DNA of 64,000 bases, from NCBI GenBank assembly GCA_910586765.1, contig CAJUJJ010000003.1, positions 1 through 64,000 of the forward strand. Direction: 5' to 3'. Position numbers and translations under genes: made by a program. The notes beneath the pieces are model-generated. The model had not been told where the DNA came from and did not search any database. It worked only from the letters and a program-made list of their open reading frames with translations. Every line of letters starts with the position of its first letter. Within the stretch, counting starts at the first letter, position 1. This stretch comes from an uncultured Clostridia bacterium. GTDB taxonomy: Bacteria > Bacillota > Clostridia > Lachnospirales > Anaerotignaceae. Positions 50,806 to 58,676 of this stretch are shown here, in pieces.

Positions 50806-50832
50806 AACCCCTTGACACGGCTTCAAGGGGTT
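50806..50832. terminator. Bidirectional terminator between the FliT-position gene and the C39-like peptidase
   Basis: AACCCCTTGA pairs with TCAAGGGGTT around CACGGCT. On the minus strand it is followed by TTTATTTTAC, a good U-tract. The peptidase stop codon lies within the right arm. Confidence 0.8.
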
Positions 50833-51674
50833 GGTACGCTAATTGCCCAGAGAGGGCCTCCGCCTGTTGCACCCATTTTTAATTCATTTATCAAAATATC
50901 AATATCCCAAGCCTTCAAACTGTTTTCTAGGCTCATAGGGTCAGCAATGAGGACTTTTCCATCTAATGTAGTACCATGAACAAGTACAAAATGTCCGCTT
51001 GTAGTAAAATGCCCTTTTTTCATAAGTGCTACAATAATTTTGCCTGTAGCAAGTTCTTTTCTTATGTTGTCATAAGTATAGTCTGTAAGAGAAGTTGCTT
51101 CTAAGCCGAATGCTTGTGCAGCATTTGGTATCAGAGAATGATAAGAACCGCTTCCGTAGGCAAAATAGCCGTTTGTTCGTGACCAGTCTGCCATTTCGTC
51201 AGGCAATACGACACGGTTTGTCATACTAGAAACAACCATTGCCATAGCTGTAGGCCCACAGCCGTATTTTGAAATAGGGTCATTGCCTCCATAGAGCTTA
51301 TTTCCCCAACGAGGGTCAGCCTGATTGAAATAAACAACATTTCGAGCAGTCCCTTTTAAATAGGTGACATTATCGAGAGTGTATAGGCTTGTTTCGGTAG
51401 TTTCAGAGGCAGCTAATTCGTCTTGTGATGTCAAACTGTATATAGAAAGGGGCTGTTTTTTGGGCTTTTGCGTGTAATCTTTGCTTAATTTTGGTATAGG
51501 GCAAGGCATAAATTTTGTATATTGCTTGTCCATAAATTCTAAAGAGGAAACACGATATTCCAATAAATACTGCTTGTAATAATAAAAGCTGGTCTTTGGT
51601 ATTTTTTTTGAACAAACGTTATATGTAAATGTAAATGTAACAATAAACAATATCGTAATTCTCAAATAACGCAA
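50823..51674 (-). CDS. Membrane-anchored C39-like cysteine peptidase
   Basis: About 283 aa. One N-terminal TM (ITILFIVTFTFTYNV), then a linker and a C39-like papain-fold domain (about 110-280) with the putative triad Cys139 (KYGCGPTAMAMVVSSM), His228 (SGHFVLVHG) and Asp245 (VLIADPM). It is expected to act outside the membrane. The TTG at 51674 is 9-10 nt from AAAGGAGG; the ATG at 51683 abuts that site. The frame is open to 51851, into repeat DNA, and is not believed translated there. It sits beside filament genes, but no substrate is evident. Confidence 0.82.
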   Translation of the reverse strand: MRYLRITILFIVTFTFTYNVCSKKIPKTSFYYYKQYLLEYRVSSLEFMDKQYTKFMPCPIPKLSKDYTQKPKKQPLSIYSLTSQDELAASETTETSLYTLDNVTYLKGTARNVVYFNQADPRWGNKLYGGNDPISKYGCGPTAMAMVVSSMTNRVVLPDEMADWSRTNGYFAYGSGSYHSLIPNAAQAFGLEATSLTDYTYDNIRKELATGKIIVALMKKGHFTTSGHFVLVHGTTLDGKVLIADPMSLENSLKAWDIDILINELKMGATGGGPLWAISVPTP

Positions 51675-51730
51675 AAATGTCATACCTCCTTTCTGAAAGT
51701 AAGGTCTTATTTTATTAGTTTGGGGATAAG

Positions 51731-51860
51731 AGGGGGAACTTTCTTTTCTTGGGAAAAGTTCCCCCAAACCCCCTTCAAAAACCCGCTTGAAGTATAAAAG
51801 ACCTTGGGCGTTGCCCAAACCCACCAACTTTTTTGAAAAAAAGTTGGACAAAAAACTTTA
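51731..51860 (+). repeat. Multi-hairpin intergenic repeat, copy A
   Basis: Four consecutive hairpins: GGGGGAACTTT/AAAGTTCCCCC (51732-51765), CTTCAA/TTGAAG (51773-51792), TTGGGC/GCCCAA (51804-51818), and CCAACTTTTTT/AAAAAAAGTTGG (51824-51847). Copy B (52680-52812) has the same order, orientation and spacing; stems 3 and 4 differ in sequence but still pair. The two copies flank the ftsE-like gene. No ORF inside. Confidence 0.85.
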
Positions 51861-51973
51861 TTGGAAAAACTAACGTTTTTCTTTTTAAAAAGCAGGTTAT
51901 GCTAAATTAACAAAAATATAAGTAGTAATTATTATAGCATTTTTAGCGTACAATGTATAGAGGGGGGAAAACA

Positions 51974-52675
51974 GTGGCAGAAATATCTTTTAAAAATGTA
52001 GTTAAAATATTTGAAAATAAAGCGGTAGGACTAAATCATTTTAATTTGGAAATAGAAAAAGGGGAATTTGTGTTTCTGGTGGGGAAAAGCGGTGTAGGAA
52101 AAAGTACATCGCTCAGACTGCTTACAAAAGAAATAGAGCCAACAAAGGGCAAAATATATGTGAGGGAACGAGATTTAGCAGAAATTACAAGAAAAGAGCT
52201 TCCTTATTTTAGGAGAAGTATGGGGATAGTTTGGCAGCAGACGCAGCTATTGCCTAAAAAAACGGTATATGAAAATGTTGCATTTGCATTGGAAGTACTT
52301 GAAACAGACAAAAAAAAAATAGCAGAAGATGTGCCAGCGGCATTAGGGCTGGTAAATATGAATAAAAAAGCTGATAGATACCCTAAAGAGTTGTCTGGGG
52401 GGGAGTGTTTGAGGGTAGCACTAGCGAGGGCGATGGTAAACAACCCGTCTATACTCATAGCGGACGAGCCTACAGGAAATTTAGACCAAGATACAGCATG
52501 GGACATTATGTGTCTTTTGGACGAAGCAAATCGCTGCGGCATTACGGTAGTGGTGGCAACACACGCATTAGAATTGGCAAGGCTTATGAAAAAAAGGATT
52601 ATTGTGATGAGGGCAGGATATGTTGCTAGAGATATACCGCAGGGGGGCGTAAAAGCCTTTCATTTGGTCGATTAA
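51974..52675 (+). CDS. ftsE: Orphan FtsE-type ABC ATPase
   Basis: 233 aa. Walker A GKSGVGKST, Q-loop region MGIVWQQTQLLPKKTVYENVAFALEV (close to the FtsE Q-loop phrase ending KTVYENVAFALEV), signature LSGGECLRVALARA, Walker B ILIADEPTGNLD, H-loop ATHALELARLMKKRIIVM. FtsE with FtsX controls peptidoglycan hydrolases; no ftsX is adjacent. The signature reads GGEC where GGEQ is usual. The start is GTG at 51974 with GGGGGG before it; the ATG at 51953 is upstream of that site. The gene is bracketed by two repeat copies, suggesting relocation. Confidence 0.8.
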   Translation: MAEISFKNVVKIFENKAVGLNHFNLEIEKGEFVFLVGKSGVGKSTSLRLLTKEIEPTKGKIYVRERDLAEITRKELPYFRRSMGIVWQQTQLLPKKTVYENVAFALEVLETDKKKIAEDVPAALGLVNMNKKADRYPKELSGGECLRVALARAMVNNPSILIADEPTGNLDQDTAWDIMCLLDEANRCGITVVVATHALELARLMKKRIIVMRAGYVARDIPQGGVKAFHLVD

Positions 52676-52679
52676 ACGA

Positions 52680-52812
52680 AGGGGGAACTTTTTTCACTTG
52701 TGAAAAGTTCCCCCAAACCCCTTCAAAAACACGCTTGAAGCATAAAGACCTTGAGGGCTAGCCCTCAAACTCCTACAAGCCTTTAAAAAGGCTTGAGCCA
52801 AACTTTGTTTTT
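52680..52812 (+). repeat. Multi-hairpin intergenic repeat, copy B
   Basis: Same layout as copy A: GGGGGAACTTTT/AAAAGTTCCCCC (52681-52714), CTTCAA/TTGAAG (52721-52740), TTGAGGGC/GCCCTCAA (52751-52768), CAAGCCTTT/AAAGGCTTG (52776-52795), then CCAAACTTTG shared with copy A. It starts directly after the ftsE stop, so its first hairpin could also serve as that gene's terminator. Confidence 0.85.
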
Positions 52813-52914
52813 TCAATTACAGTTACAAAAGCTATTTTTAAACTAATGTATTTAGCGTATTTTATGGGGATAAGACAGCAAAAAAAATTTTTTAAAAAAA
52901 AGTATCAAAAAGTA

Positions 52915-52941
52915 TTAAGTTTAGGAGAGAGCGACCGATAT
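52915..52941 (+). promoter_or_regulatory. Sigma-28 promoter of flagellin
   Basis: TTAAGTTT (52915-52922), 11-nt spacer, ACCGATAT (52934-52941): a close match to the flagellar sigma consensus TAAAGTTT-N11-GCCGATAA/T. It yields a leader of about 110 nt before the flagellin ATG at 53059. Confidence 0.9.
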
Positions 52942-53013
52942 TGTAAATAAGAGGCAATGAGGTAATACCGGTTAAACCTTGAAGCCTTTTGGTAACTAAA
53001 TAATATTGGATTA

Positions 53014-53053
53014 GTGGGAAAACGGAGTTTCCCGCGTAACTACATGGAGGTAG
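53014..53053 (+). promoter_or_regulatory. Two CsrA-binding-like GGA hairpins in the flagellin leader
   Basis: BS1: 53014-53035, 8-bp stem GTGGGAAA/TTTCCCGC with loop ACGGAG. BS2: 53040-53053, CTAC/GTAG stem with loop ATGGAG, which contains the Shine-Dalgarno GGAGG. Both loops present the ANGGA core that CsrA dimers bind. This mirrors the two-site hag leader of B. subtilis, where CsrA blocks flagellin translation until FliW releases it. csrA and fliW lie 3 kb downstream. Confidence 0.85.
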
Positions 53054-53058
53054 ATTTT

Positions 53059-54726
53059 ATGATAGTACAACATAATATTCCAGCTTTAAACTCTTATAAC
53101 AGATTAGGAACAAACAACAAAAACGTAGCATCAAACTTGAAAAAATTGTCATCTGGTTACAAAATCAACAGTGCAGCTGACAATGCAGCAGGTTTGGCAA
53201 TTTCTGAAAAAATGAGAGCTCAAATCACAGGTTTGGAAGCTTGCCAACAGAATGCAAAAGATGGTATCTCTTTGGTTCAAACAGCTGAAGGTGCTTTGAC
53301 AGAAGTTCACTCTATGTTAAACAGAATGGTAGAACTTTCTACATTGGCATCAAACGGAACATATTCCGACAGCAACAGAGAAAAATATCAAAACGAAATT
53401 GAAGAACTGAAAGATGAAATCGACAGAATTGCAGACTCTACAAATTTCAATGGTATTGACCTTTTGAATGGTAACTTAGGCGGCGGCGGAGCAAGCGGCT
53501 CTAGCTTAACAGGTGGCGTTATTGCGAACTTTACAGCAGCAAATAAAACAGGTGCAGCAATTAAAGCAAGTGATGCTTCTGTTTTGAAATTTGACAAAGA
53601 AACATTGGTAATTGATGATACTGCAGTAGAAATTGACTGGAGTCAATTAAGTGCAGACCAACAAGCATTGATAGCAAAAGACTGGACAGCTACAGGTGCA
53701 GGCGCTGCAAAAGATAGTAAACAAGCAAATGAAGAAGCTGCAAAAATAATACAAGATACTATTAATAAAGCATTGTCAGATGCAGGTTCTACATCTAGCG
53801 TTACAGTAAGTGCAACACAAGGTGCATTTACTATTGCAAGTAATAAACAAGATGGCAGTGGTAAAGTTGGCGTTTTGGCTACAGCTGATGCTACTAAACT
53901 TGGTTTAACTACATCTTCTGCATTAGGTGTTGCAACAAAAATGTTTGGATTAACACAAGGTACACCAGTAAATGCAACCCATGCTTTGATTGACCCAGAG
54001 GGTATGAATGGTATATTTAATATGAATATCAATGGTACAGATTATGCTATTGATATGTCAGCTTCTAATTTGGATAATACAAGTTCAGGTCAAGATGTTG
54101 CAGATGCATTAAAAGCTGCTATTGATGCTACATTAGATAATGTAAATGCTGCATTGCCTGCAGACCAACAAATTAAAAAGACTGACATTAATGTAAACTT
54201 TACAAGTGATGGTAGACTTGAGATTGTAAATGGTACAGATGCAAATATCAGTTTTTCTGATACATCTTCCACAAATCATTTTGCTGAAAAATTAGGTATC
54301 TCCTCTAAATCTAGCACAGCTATGGGTGGTGCATTAAGCCTTCAAATTGGTGATACAGCAGATGCTTACAATAGAGTAAGTGTAAGTATTCAAGACTGCC
54401 ACGCAGGTGCATTGGGTGTAGGTGCTATTAATGTTTCTACAGAAGCAAGTGCAGCAGATGGTATTACAAAAATTAAAGATGCTATTGATACAGTTTCTAA
54501 AATAAGAGCAAAACTGGGTGCTACTCAAAACAGATTAGACCATACATTAAATAACTTGGAAACAACAACAGAGAACTTAACAGACGCAGAAAGCCGTATC
54601 AGAGATACAGACATGGCAAAAGAAATGATGCAATATACAAAGAACAATATTCTTGTTCAGTCTTCTCAAGCTATGTTGGCTCAAGCAAATCAGTTACCTC
54701 AGGGTGTTCTTCAGTTATTACAATAA
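53059..54726 (+). CDS. hag: Flagellin
   Basis: 555 aa. The N-terminal D0/D1 domain (1-140) has MIVQHNIPALNSYNRLGTNN, SSGYKINSAADNAAGLAISE, then MVELSTLASNGTYSDSNR. The C terminus (470-555) has ESRIRDTDMAKEMMQYTKNN ILVQSSQAMLAQANQLPQGV LQLLQ. The middle (145-465) is a variable, Ala/Thr/Asp-rich surface region. Two Cys (Cys62 and one in QDCHAGALG) are unusual for flagellin. The ATG at 53059 follows GGAGG; a GTG at 53014 lies inside the leader hairpin and is rejected. Sigma-28 promoter and CsrA sites control it. Confidence 0.97.
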   Translation: MIVQHNIPALNSYNRLGTNNKNVASNLKKLSSGYKINSAADNAAGLAISEKMRAQITGLEACQQNAKDGISLVQTAEGALTEVHSMLNRMVELSTLASNGTYSDSNREKYQNEIEELKDEIDRIADSTNFNGIDLLNGNLGGGGASGSSLTGGVIANFTAANKTGAAIKASDASVLKFDKETLVIDDTAVEIDWSQLSADQQALIAKDWTATGAGAAKDSKQANEEAAKIIQDTINKALSDAGSTSSVTVSATQGAFTIASNKQDGSGKVGVLATADATKLGLTTSSALGVATKMFGLTQGTPVNATHALIDPEGMNGIFNMNINGTDYAIDMSASNLDNTSSGQDVADALKAAIDATLDNVNAALPADQQIKKTDINVNFTSDGRLEIVNGTDANISFSDTSSTNHFAEKLGISSKSSTAMGGALSLQIGDTADAYNRVSVSIQDCHAGALGVGAINVSTEASAADGITKIKDAIDTVSKIRAKLGATQNRLDHTLNNLETTTENLTDAESRIRDTDMAKEMMQYTKNNILVQSSQAMLAQANQLPQGVLQLLQ

Positions 54727-54776
54727 TATATTTTGACAATAGATTAAAAAGGTTTGAATTCCTTTTCCGCAATAGA

Positions 54777-54803
54777 AAGCAGGCACAGCGTGCCTGCTTT
54801 TTT
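54777..54803 (+). terminator. Flagellin terminator
   Basis: AAAGCAGGCAC pairs with GTGCCTGCTTT around AGC, followed by TTTTT. Confidence 0.92.
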
Positions 54804-54861
54804 AATAATAAATGATTGTGTTGAGAAAACTGTTGTCAAAACGAATTAGGAGGATAAATGT

Positions 54862-56106
54862 ATGAAAAATATTGTGTTGCAACCAAGTTTTTATAGTAAA
54901 TTTGAATGTATAGGTTCAAAATGTAAATTTAATTGTTGTACTCATATGTGGAGAATTAATTTTAAAAAAGAAGAATTTAGAAACATTAAAAGAAAAATAA
55001 AAACAGAAGAATTTAGAGAAAAATTTAAAGATGCTTTTGAGATGCCAAAAGGAGAAGACAATTACCTTGTAAAATTTGACGAAAGAGGAGATTGTAGATT
55101 TTTAGATGAAGATGGTCTATGTAGTGTGTATAAAGAAGTAGGACCTGAAAATATGAGTTTAACTTGTAAAATATTTCCAAGATTTTGCACTTATTATATA
55201 GATAGATATGAATGTTTTTTATCAATAGGTTGTGAAGAAGTGATTAGATTACTTTTAAAAGAAAAAGAAGGTATTTCTTTAGAAGTAATAGAAAGAGAAG
55301 TAGAAGATTTTGAAAAGCAGTCTTCTGAAAGAATAGTTATTAATAAACATAAAATAAAAGATAATACAGTATATTATTGGAATGATTTAAAAATACTTTT
55401 ATTGGGAGTACTCCAAAATAGAGAATATACTTTTGGAGAAAGAATGGTTGTATTAGGACTTGCTATGAGAAAAGTTCATGAAATGCAGGAAAATAATTTA
55501 TTTCATAAAGTGCCAGAATATATTGAAAATTTTATACTAGAATTTTATGATACAAATAATAAACAAAATTATAGCAAAGCATTTCAAAATATAAATAGAG
55601 ATGGTTCTATAAGAGCATTAAATACATTAAATTTTTGCGGTTTGGGACAAGTTAAAAATTTTAACCAATTTGATGAAAAAATTGCTAAAAGAATTCAAAT
55701 ACAAAGTAATGCTGTAATGGAAAATTTGAAAATTACAAAATTAGATGTAAAATTTAGTACTGAGAAATATCAGCAAGCTATAAAAGATTTTGAAGAATTT
55801 TTAAAAGGTAGAGAATGGTGGATTGAAAATGTTATGATAGAGGGCTTTTTAGCAATCAAAATGCCTTTCTTTGTAGATGGCAGCATATGGGGAAATTATT
55901 GTGCTATGGCATTGTTATATAGTGCAATGTTATTTATGTGGACCTGTTTGTTAGAAAAAGATAGTACAGAAGAGGATTTTGCACTTTATACTTCTATTAT
56001 TGCTAGAGAACTGTTTCATAATCAAACCTATATAAACGTTTTAAAAAATCATTTAAAAGAAATGGAAAGTGACTCTCTTGCTCATATGGCTATGCTTGTA
56101 TTATAA
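54862..56106 (+). CDS. fliB: FliB-type flagellin lysine-N-methylase
   Basis: 414 aa. The Cys-rich N terminus (FECIGSKCKFNCCTHMW with Cys16/21/25/26; then GDCRFL, GLCSVY, LTCKIFPRFC, SIGCEE) is the FliB/YkgJ-like metal or Fe-S cluster region. The helical remainder matches the FliB family, which methylates lysines of flagellin in Salmonella. It follows flagellin on the same strand with its own AGGAGG, separated by the flagellin terminator. Flagellin modification by methylation would alter filament surface adhesion (known in Salmonella; inferred here). Confidence 0.87.
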   Translation: MKNIVLQPSFYSKFECIGSKCKFNCCTHMWRINFKKEEFRNIKRKIKTEEFREKFKDAFEMPKGEDNYLVKFDERGDCRFLDEDGLCSVYKEVGPENMSLTCKIFPRFCTYYIDRYECFLSIGCEEVIRLLLKEKEGISLEVIEREVEDFEKQSSERIVINKHKIKDNTVYYWNDLKILLLGVLQNREYTFGERMVVLGLAMRKVHEMQENNLFHKVPEYIENFILEFYDTNNKQNYSKAFQNINRDGSIRALNTLNFCGLGQVKNFNQFDEKIAKRIQIQSNAVMENLKITKLDVKFSTEKYQQAIKDFEEFLKGREWWIENVMIEGFLAIKMPFFVDGSIWGNYCAMALLYSAMLFMWTCLLEKDSTEEDFALYTSIIARELFHNQTYINVLKNHLKEMESDSLAHMAMLVL

Positions 56107-56137
56107 AAAAATCCCCTAGTATACTAGGGGGATTTTT
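56107..56137. terminator. Bidirectional terminator between fliB and csrA
   Basis: ATCCCCTAGT pairs with ACTAGGGGGAT, with A-run before and T-run after on both strands. It serves the convergent fliB and csrA operons. Confidence 0.9.
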
Positions 56138-56385
56138 CATTCTTTTTTGGTGAGCTTTGACAGTGCTGACAAACTGCTAGAAATGCTAGATAAATCGCCT
56201 TTTGGAGCATTTGTAGCTTCTTTATTTGCCGAAGCAGCCTCCAAAAGTTCAGAACGCACGATGGATATTTCTCTTGGTGCGTCTATGGCGATTTTGACTT
56301 TATCCGCCGTAATTTCTTGTATGGTGATGTGTATGTTTCCGTTAATCACAAGTGACTGTGTCGCTTTACGCTGTAATATTAACAT
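56137..56385 (-). CDS. csrA: Carbon storage regulator CsrA
   Basis: 82 aa RNA-binding homodimer. MLILQRKATQSLVINGNIHI, KVKIAIDAPREISIVRSELLEA: the RNA-contacting Arg in IVRSEL (the Arg44 region) and the N-terminal L-R-K-x-x strand are present. The C-terminal tail (AASANKEATNAPKGDLSSIS) is longer than in E. coli CsrA, as in other FliW-type CsrAs, where it helps bind FliW. The start overlaps the fliW stop (TGATG), with GAGGAGG upstream. Its probable main target is the flagellin leader at 53014-53053. Confidence 0.95.
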   Translation of the reverse strand: MLILQRKATQSLVINGNIHITIQEITADKVKIAIDAPREISIVRSELLEAASANKEATNAPKGDLSSISSSLSALSKLTKKE

Positions 56386-56828
56386 CAGCTTTTCGCCTCC
56401 TCTGAGAAAGAATGACGAAATTGATATTCTGGGTTATCAAGTATCACTTGTAATGCCTTATTATTGTGTGTATTCACAATAATAGGGCATTTTAAATTTG
56501 CGGTACTTGTAGAAATATCATCTGTCATAGAACATATGACATAAACCGCTACGTCACTCATATCTTTTGCCCCTATTGTTTCCAATTCTTTGTCTGTTGG
56601 TATAGGGTGGTAGTCCTCTGAAAAAGCAAATGGATTTACCGTAAAAAAAGCAAGGTTTGTGTCTTTCAAACTTTGCAAACAAAGCACATTTTCATTGTTT
56701 GGGTCAAGTTGTATCAATAAAAATTCTTTTTCCTGCTCAAAGCCAAAAAGACCGCTTTCAAATAATATAATACTTTCTTCTTCATAGGAATATGTGCCGA
56801 AGTATTTTGTACTACATTCTTTTATCAT
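56385..56828 (-). CDS. fliW: Flagellar assembly factor FliW
   Basis: 147 aa. ILFESGLFGFEQEKEFLLIQ is the FliW hallmark; LAFFTVNPFAFSEDYHPIPT and STANLKCPIIVNTHNNKALQVIL complete the family pattern. FliW binds either flagellin or CsrA; free flagellin titrates it off CsrA, giving homeostatic control of flagellin translation. ATG follows GAGGTG. It overlaps csrA and starts 9 nt after the DUF6470 gene. Confidence 0.96.
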   Translation of the reverse strand: MIKECSTKYFGTYSYEEESIILFESGLFGFEQEKEFLLIQLDPNNENVLCLQSLKDTNLAFFTVNPFAFSEDYHPIPTDKELETIGAKDMSDVAVYVICSMTDDISTSTANLKCPIIVNTHNNKALQVILDNPEYQFRHSFSEEAKS

Positions 56829-56836
56829 AATTCACC

Positions 56837-57445
56837 TCATGCTTTGACGTCAACAGCAGGCGTATAATTTGGATTGGCACTAGGTGGTACATAAATTGGG
56901 TCACCTACATACTCAATTTTTACGTCTGGGTGTTGCGTAATAGAAAATTCAATGCTGCCTGGTATAAATTCAAAACCAGTTTTGTTTATTTTCCAATCGA
57001 AATTTAATTTATCCATTTCATATTGTATTGTCATATTAGGCTTTGACCAGTTGATGTTAGGCTGTGCCTTTGGTATAAAATCCAAGCCATAATCTGTATT
57101 GACAGTGTTTCTTTGTTTTATAATCTGGTCAAGTGCATCATCGCCTAATGTGGCACTGAGTAATATCTGCCCTTCTTGAGCATATGTTGCAGTTGCTTCA
57201 TAAGCGGCATTTTTTCCTTTTTGAAAATAATCCCTTACCAAAGACTTCGCAGAGGAAGGGCGAATGGAGTCCCTTGCCTCAAAAGTATCCATATTTAAAC
57301 GAATAGGTTGACTTCTGATGGTGAAGTTTCCTTCGTTACGGCTGATTTCTAGGTCAGCTGTGCCGCTTCTTTGCTCAAGTCTGGCGTCATTTACTTTAAA
57401 TTCAATAGAAATTGGAACAGTTGTAATTTTTAGTAATTGCTCCAT
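56837..57445 (-). CDS. DUF6470 family flagellar-locus protein (YviE-like)
   Basis: 202 aa. Start at ATG 57445 after AAAGGGGG; the frame is open 10 codons upstream. The sequence (ISIEFKVNDARLEQRSGTAD, LEISRNEGNFTIRSQPIRLN, PDVKIEYVGDPIYVPPSANP) and position between flgL and fliW match YviE of B. subtilis/DUF6470. Function not established. No signal peptide. Confidence 0.85.
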   Translation of the reverse strand: MEQLLKITTVPISIEFKVNDARLEQRSGTADLEISRNEGNFTIRSQPIRLNMDTFEARDSIRPSSAKSLVRDYFQKGKNAAYEATATYAQEGQILLSATLGDDALDQIIKQRNTVNTDYGLDFIPKAQPNINWSKPNMTIQYEMDKLNFDWKINKTGFEFIPGSIEFSITQHPDVKIEYVGDPIYVPPSANPNYTPAVDVKA

Positions 57446-57528
57446 GTACAATCCCCCTTTTATGATATTTAGCATTTTGCCAGAAATACAATGAACATTT
57501 TTTGTAAAATTATTGCATTTTACACTAT

Positions 57529-57558
57529 AGTATATGTGCAGAAATTATTTTCTGCTAA
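57529..57558 (-). promoter_or_regulatory. Candidate promoter with palindromic operator before DUF6470-fliW-csrA
   Basis: Minus strand TTAGCA (57558-57553), 18-nt spacer, TATACT (57534-57529). The spacer is filled by the perfect palindrome GCAGAAATTATTTTCTGC (57538-57555), which could be a regulator site. Confidence 0.45.
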
Positions 57559-57602
57559 AAACCATTTAGAAATAATGATGGTTTTTCTATTGATAGAAAC
57601 AC

Positions 57603-57635
57603 CAAAAAGTTCTCCGCTTTTAGAAGAACTTTTTG
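57603..57635 (-). terminator. Hairpin after flgL
   Basis: CAAAAAGTTCT and AGAACTTTTTG form a perfect 11-bp stem. T residues lie mostly inside the 3' arm, so termination may be partial. It separates the flgM-flgL unit from DUF6470-fliW-csrA. Confidence 0.5.
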
Positions 57636-57651
57636 TATATTATTGATTTTA

Positions 57652-58653
57652 TTAACTCATAAAATCAATAAAAGAGTTAGAAAGTAATGTATTTCCTACT
57701 TTTAAAGTAGCATTATAAGCATATTGTGACCACATTAAATTTGTAATGGCTTCTGCTGGGTCACAGAAGTCTAAATTGCTTATTTGCTCATTCAGTGTTT
57801 GAGATGTTTTTGTCAACTGGTCTTCTGTGTTTTCCAAAAAGGCTTGTTTTGTACCCAATGCAGCAAGACCATTGTCAATCATATCGTGCAGAACTTGAGG
57901 AAATTTGTTTATAATTTTATCATATTTATCTTTGTCAGCACCTGTAATTTCTTGTTTATCTAAAAGATTGGAAAGTTCCTGAGCAAGACAAACGATATTG
58001 TTTGGTAAGCCATCACTCATACCATAACCAAATATATCTAAACCATTTACAGCAGTATCAAATGCACTGGTGGAAACAACTTCGCCATCTTTTTCTTTCA
58101 TACCAAAGCCAATGTCACGATAACTGTGTTCGCTAAAATATTTGTGGTCACTAGATATTGTGTTAACAGGCTCACCTCTGTAATAAATTTGATTTCCTTG
58201 TTTTTCAAAAGGCAATTCTTTTGTGCTTGCTCCGCCAAATATAAAGTTTTCATTATATTTACCATTCATTTGCTGTAAAAAACTGTCTACTAATTTATCA
58301 ACTTTTTGTTTATATGCTTGACGTGTTTCATAAGAAGCTGTTCCATTTATACCTCTTAAATCAGTCTCAATAAATTGTTTTGCCATGCCAGAACAGTTTA
58401 AAACATTTGATGTTACTTCATCGAATTTTGCAAGAGAGTCCTTTACATTTTCGATTTGTACATCTGTTCTAGCGAAGTTACTTCTCAATTTAAAAGATTT
58501 CATTGCAGCACCAGGGTCTTCTGCAATTTTATTAAAATTTCTGTTTGATGATACAGTATTTCTTTTGGCGTCTAAATCGCCTAATGCTTTATTCAAATTT
58601 GTGGAATATCTTCTAATCATTGCGTTTGTTGTAATACGCATTCCAGCTCCCAT
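57652..58653 (-). CDS. flgL: Hook-filament junction protein FlgL
   Basis: 333 aa. The N terminus RITTNAMIRRYSTNLNKALG DLDAKRNTVSSNRNFNKIAE is the flagellin-like D0/D1 helix, and the C terminus LMWSQYAYNATLKVGNTLLS NSFIDFM the partner helix. Length is near normal (about 300). It forms the last ring between the hook and flagellin. ATG with AGGAGGGA upstream; it follows flgK by 23 nt. Confidence 0.93.
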   Translation of the reverse strand: MGAGMRITTNAMIRRYSTNLNKALGDLDAKRNTVSSNRNFNKIAEDPGAAMKSFKLRSNFARTDVQIENVKDSLAKFDEVTSNVLNCSGMAKQFIETDLRGINGTASYETRQAYKQKVDKLVDSFLQQMNGKYNENFIFGGASTKELPFEKQGNQIYYRGEPVNTISSDHKYFSEHSYRDIGFGMKEKDGEVVSTSAFDTAVNGLDIFGYGMSDGLPNNIVCLAQELSNLLDKQEITGADKDKYDKIINKFPQVLHDMIDNGLAALGTKQAFLENTEDQLTKTSQTLNEQISNLDFCDPAEAITNLMWSQYAYNATLKVGNTLLSNSFIDFMS

Positions 58654-58676
58654 ACTGATTCCCTCCTATATTATTT

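Noticed and set aside
51684..51851. N-terminal extension of the C39-like peptidase
   Set aside because: It is translated from the multi-hairpin repeat; the strong AAAGGAGG site and the membrane anchor come after it.
53014..53058. GTG start that would extend flagellin by 15 residues
   Set aside because: It lies in the first leader hairpin with no ribosome site. The ATG at 53059 has GGAGG and gives the canonical MIVQHN-type flagellin N terminus.
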